Below the pieces are notes generated by a model. The model had not been told where the DNA came from. It searched no databases and saw only the letters and a list, made by a program, of their open reading frames with translations. Source: Chloroflexota bacterium (GTDB taxonomy: Bacteria > Chloroflexota > UBA5177 > JANWHV01). Taken from it: a stretch of DNA of 6,823 nt. Shown here piece after piece: positions 6,077 through 6,823 of the stretch. The stretch is from assembly GCA_028287725.1 (NCBI GenBank), contig JAQBPC010000666.1:1-6823 (forward strand), given 5' to 3'. Numbering within the stretch: the first letter of the stretch is position 1; each line of letters begins with the position of its first letter. Made by a program: the position numbers and the translations under genes.

Positions 6077-6823
6077 TTACGGATAAATGCCGCGGGCCTC
6101 GATTGCCTGGACTACCTTGGCAACTGCCAGCAAGTATGCGCCCATGCGCATGTCGGTGCCCATCTCGGTGGCCTTCGCCAATACTTCGGCGAAGCTCCGC
6201 ACCATGACTTCTCGGAGCTTGGCATTGACCTCGGCTTCCTTCCACAGGAAGGACTGCAGACCCTGGACCCATTCGAAGTACGAGACGGTGACACCGCCGG
6301 CGTTGGCCAGCACGTCCGGAATCAAAAACACGCCGTTCTGGCGCAGAATCACGTCTGCTTCAGGCGTGGTTGGCCCGTTCGCGCCTTCGGCAACGATCGT
6401 AGCCTTAACCTTCCCCGCGTTCTGTGCCGTGATCTGGTTTTCCAACGCGGCAGGCACCAGCACGGTACAGGGAAGCATCAGCAACTCGTCGTTGGTCACA
6501 CGCTCAACGCCTGGAACGTGCTGCAAGGTCCGCGTCTCGAGCATGTGAGCGTTCACCACGGCGAGATCGATCCCATTGGGGTTGTAAATGCCGCCATGGA
6601 CGTCGCTCAGCCCAACGATTGTGCAGCCCATTTCGGCGAGACATTTCGCGGCATTCGAGCCGACGTTCCCGTACCCCTGCACGACCACAGTAGCGTCCTC
6701 GGGCGCGATACCGAGGTGGCGAAGCGCCTCGATTGTGACGAACATCACGCCACGGCCCGTTGCCTCACTGCGTCCCTCGGAGCCGCCAATCGACAGCGGT
6801 TTACCCGTCACCACTGGCGGCAC
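6077..6823 (-). CDS. gdhA: Glutamate dehydrogenase (Glu/Leu/Phe/Val dehydrogenase family), N-terminus outside the window
   Basis: Cytoplasmic enzyme interconverting glutamate and 2-oxoglutarate plus ammonia. The last 248 residues are present, ending at TAA (6077-6079). Against a usual 410-430 residues, about 170 N-terminal residues, including the substrate-binding domain and catalytic lysines, lie beyond the right edge. The visible part is the dinucleotide-binding domain: VTGKPLSIGGSEGRSEATGRG, then the Rossmann turn VVQGYGNVGSNAA, Asp in LSDVHGGIYNPNG at the end of the second strand (an acidic residue here usually goes with NAD+ preference), PAALENQIT, VAEGANGPTTPEAD and PDVLANAGGVTVSYFEWVQG. 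These motifs fit GDH rather than leucine or phenylalanine dehydrogenase, though those relatives are not strictly excluded without the N-terminus. It is convergent with metX, so there is no operon link; a long stem-loop lies directly after its stop. Confidence 0.93.
   Translation of the reverse strand: MPPVVTGKPLSIGGSEGRSEATGRGVMFVTIEALRHLGIAPEDATVVVQGYGNVGSNAAKCLAEMGCTIVGLSDVHGGIYNPNGIDLAVVNAHMLETRTLQHVPGVERVTNDELLMLPCTVLVPAALENQITAQNAGKVKATIVAEGANGPTTPEADVILRQNGVFLIPDVLANAGGVTVSYFEWVQGLQSFLWKEAEVNAKLREVMVRSFAEVLAKATEMGTDMRMGAYLLAVAKVVQAIEARGIYP

Noticed and set aside
5847..6272. Minus-strand open frame of 141 codons spanning the metX end and the glutamate dehydrogenase C-terminus
   Set aside because: It runs through the intergenic stem-loop and out of frame through two well-supported genes; no recognisable protein features.

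Overview
The window is a GC-rich (roughly 60% by eye) chromosomal-type bacterial segment. It is densely coded, with no transposase, tRNA, rRNA, CRISPR or phage gene visible. The organism cannot be fixed from the sequence. GTG/TTG start codons, an H-box variant in the kinase, a DoxX-Rieske fusion protein and a metY-metX pair without metW suggest a soil or environmental bacterium such as Chloroflexota, Acidobacteriota or a related high-GC lineage. This is an inference at low confidence.

Layout. Positions 1-1724 on the minus strand carry a two-component system: an OmpR-family response regulator (990-1724), then 2 bp later a membrane histidine kinase (987 down to the left edge, truncated before its ATPase domain). 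A 151-bp divergent intergenic region (1725-1875) holds a perfect 7-4-7 direct repeat typical of OmpR-family binding sites, just upstream of a plus-strand gene. That gene (1876-3057) encodes a fusion of a DoxX/DoxD-type four-helix membrane domain, a fifth membrane helix and a C-terminal Rieske [2Fe-2S] domain. Next come two plus-strand methionine genes: O-acetylhomoserine sulfhydrylase metY (3230-4567) and homoserine O-acyltransferase metX (4685-5938). metY is preceded by a good sigma-70-like promoter whose -10 box lies inside a perfect 20-bp palindrome, and by a leader able to fold near the ribosome binding site. The 117-bp metY-metX gap contains two hairpins. A convergent minus-strand glutamate dehydrogenase gene (6077 to the right edge, N-terminus missing) ends the window, separated from metX by a very long stem-loop (6017-6074).

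How the genes fit together. MetX activates homoserine by acylation and MetY replaces the acyl group with sulfide to make homocysteine, so metYX is a direct-sulfhydrylation module for methionine synthesis. The kinase and regulator probably control the divergent DoxX-Rieske gene and perhaps themselves. DoxD-type domains occur in thiosulfate:quinone oxidoreductase and Rieske domains carry electrons, so the fusion is a plausible membrane redox protein, perhaps for sulfur compounds or thiols. A functional link to the neighbouring sulfur-assimilation genes is a hypothesis only. The most notable features are the fusion protein with its candidate regulator site, and the palindrome plus structured leader in front of metYX.
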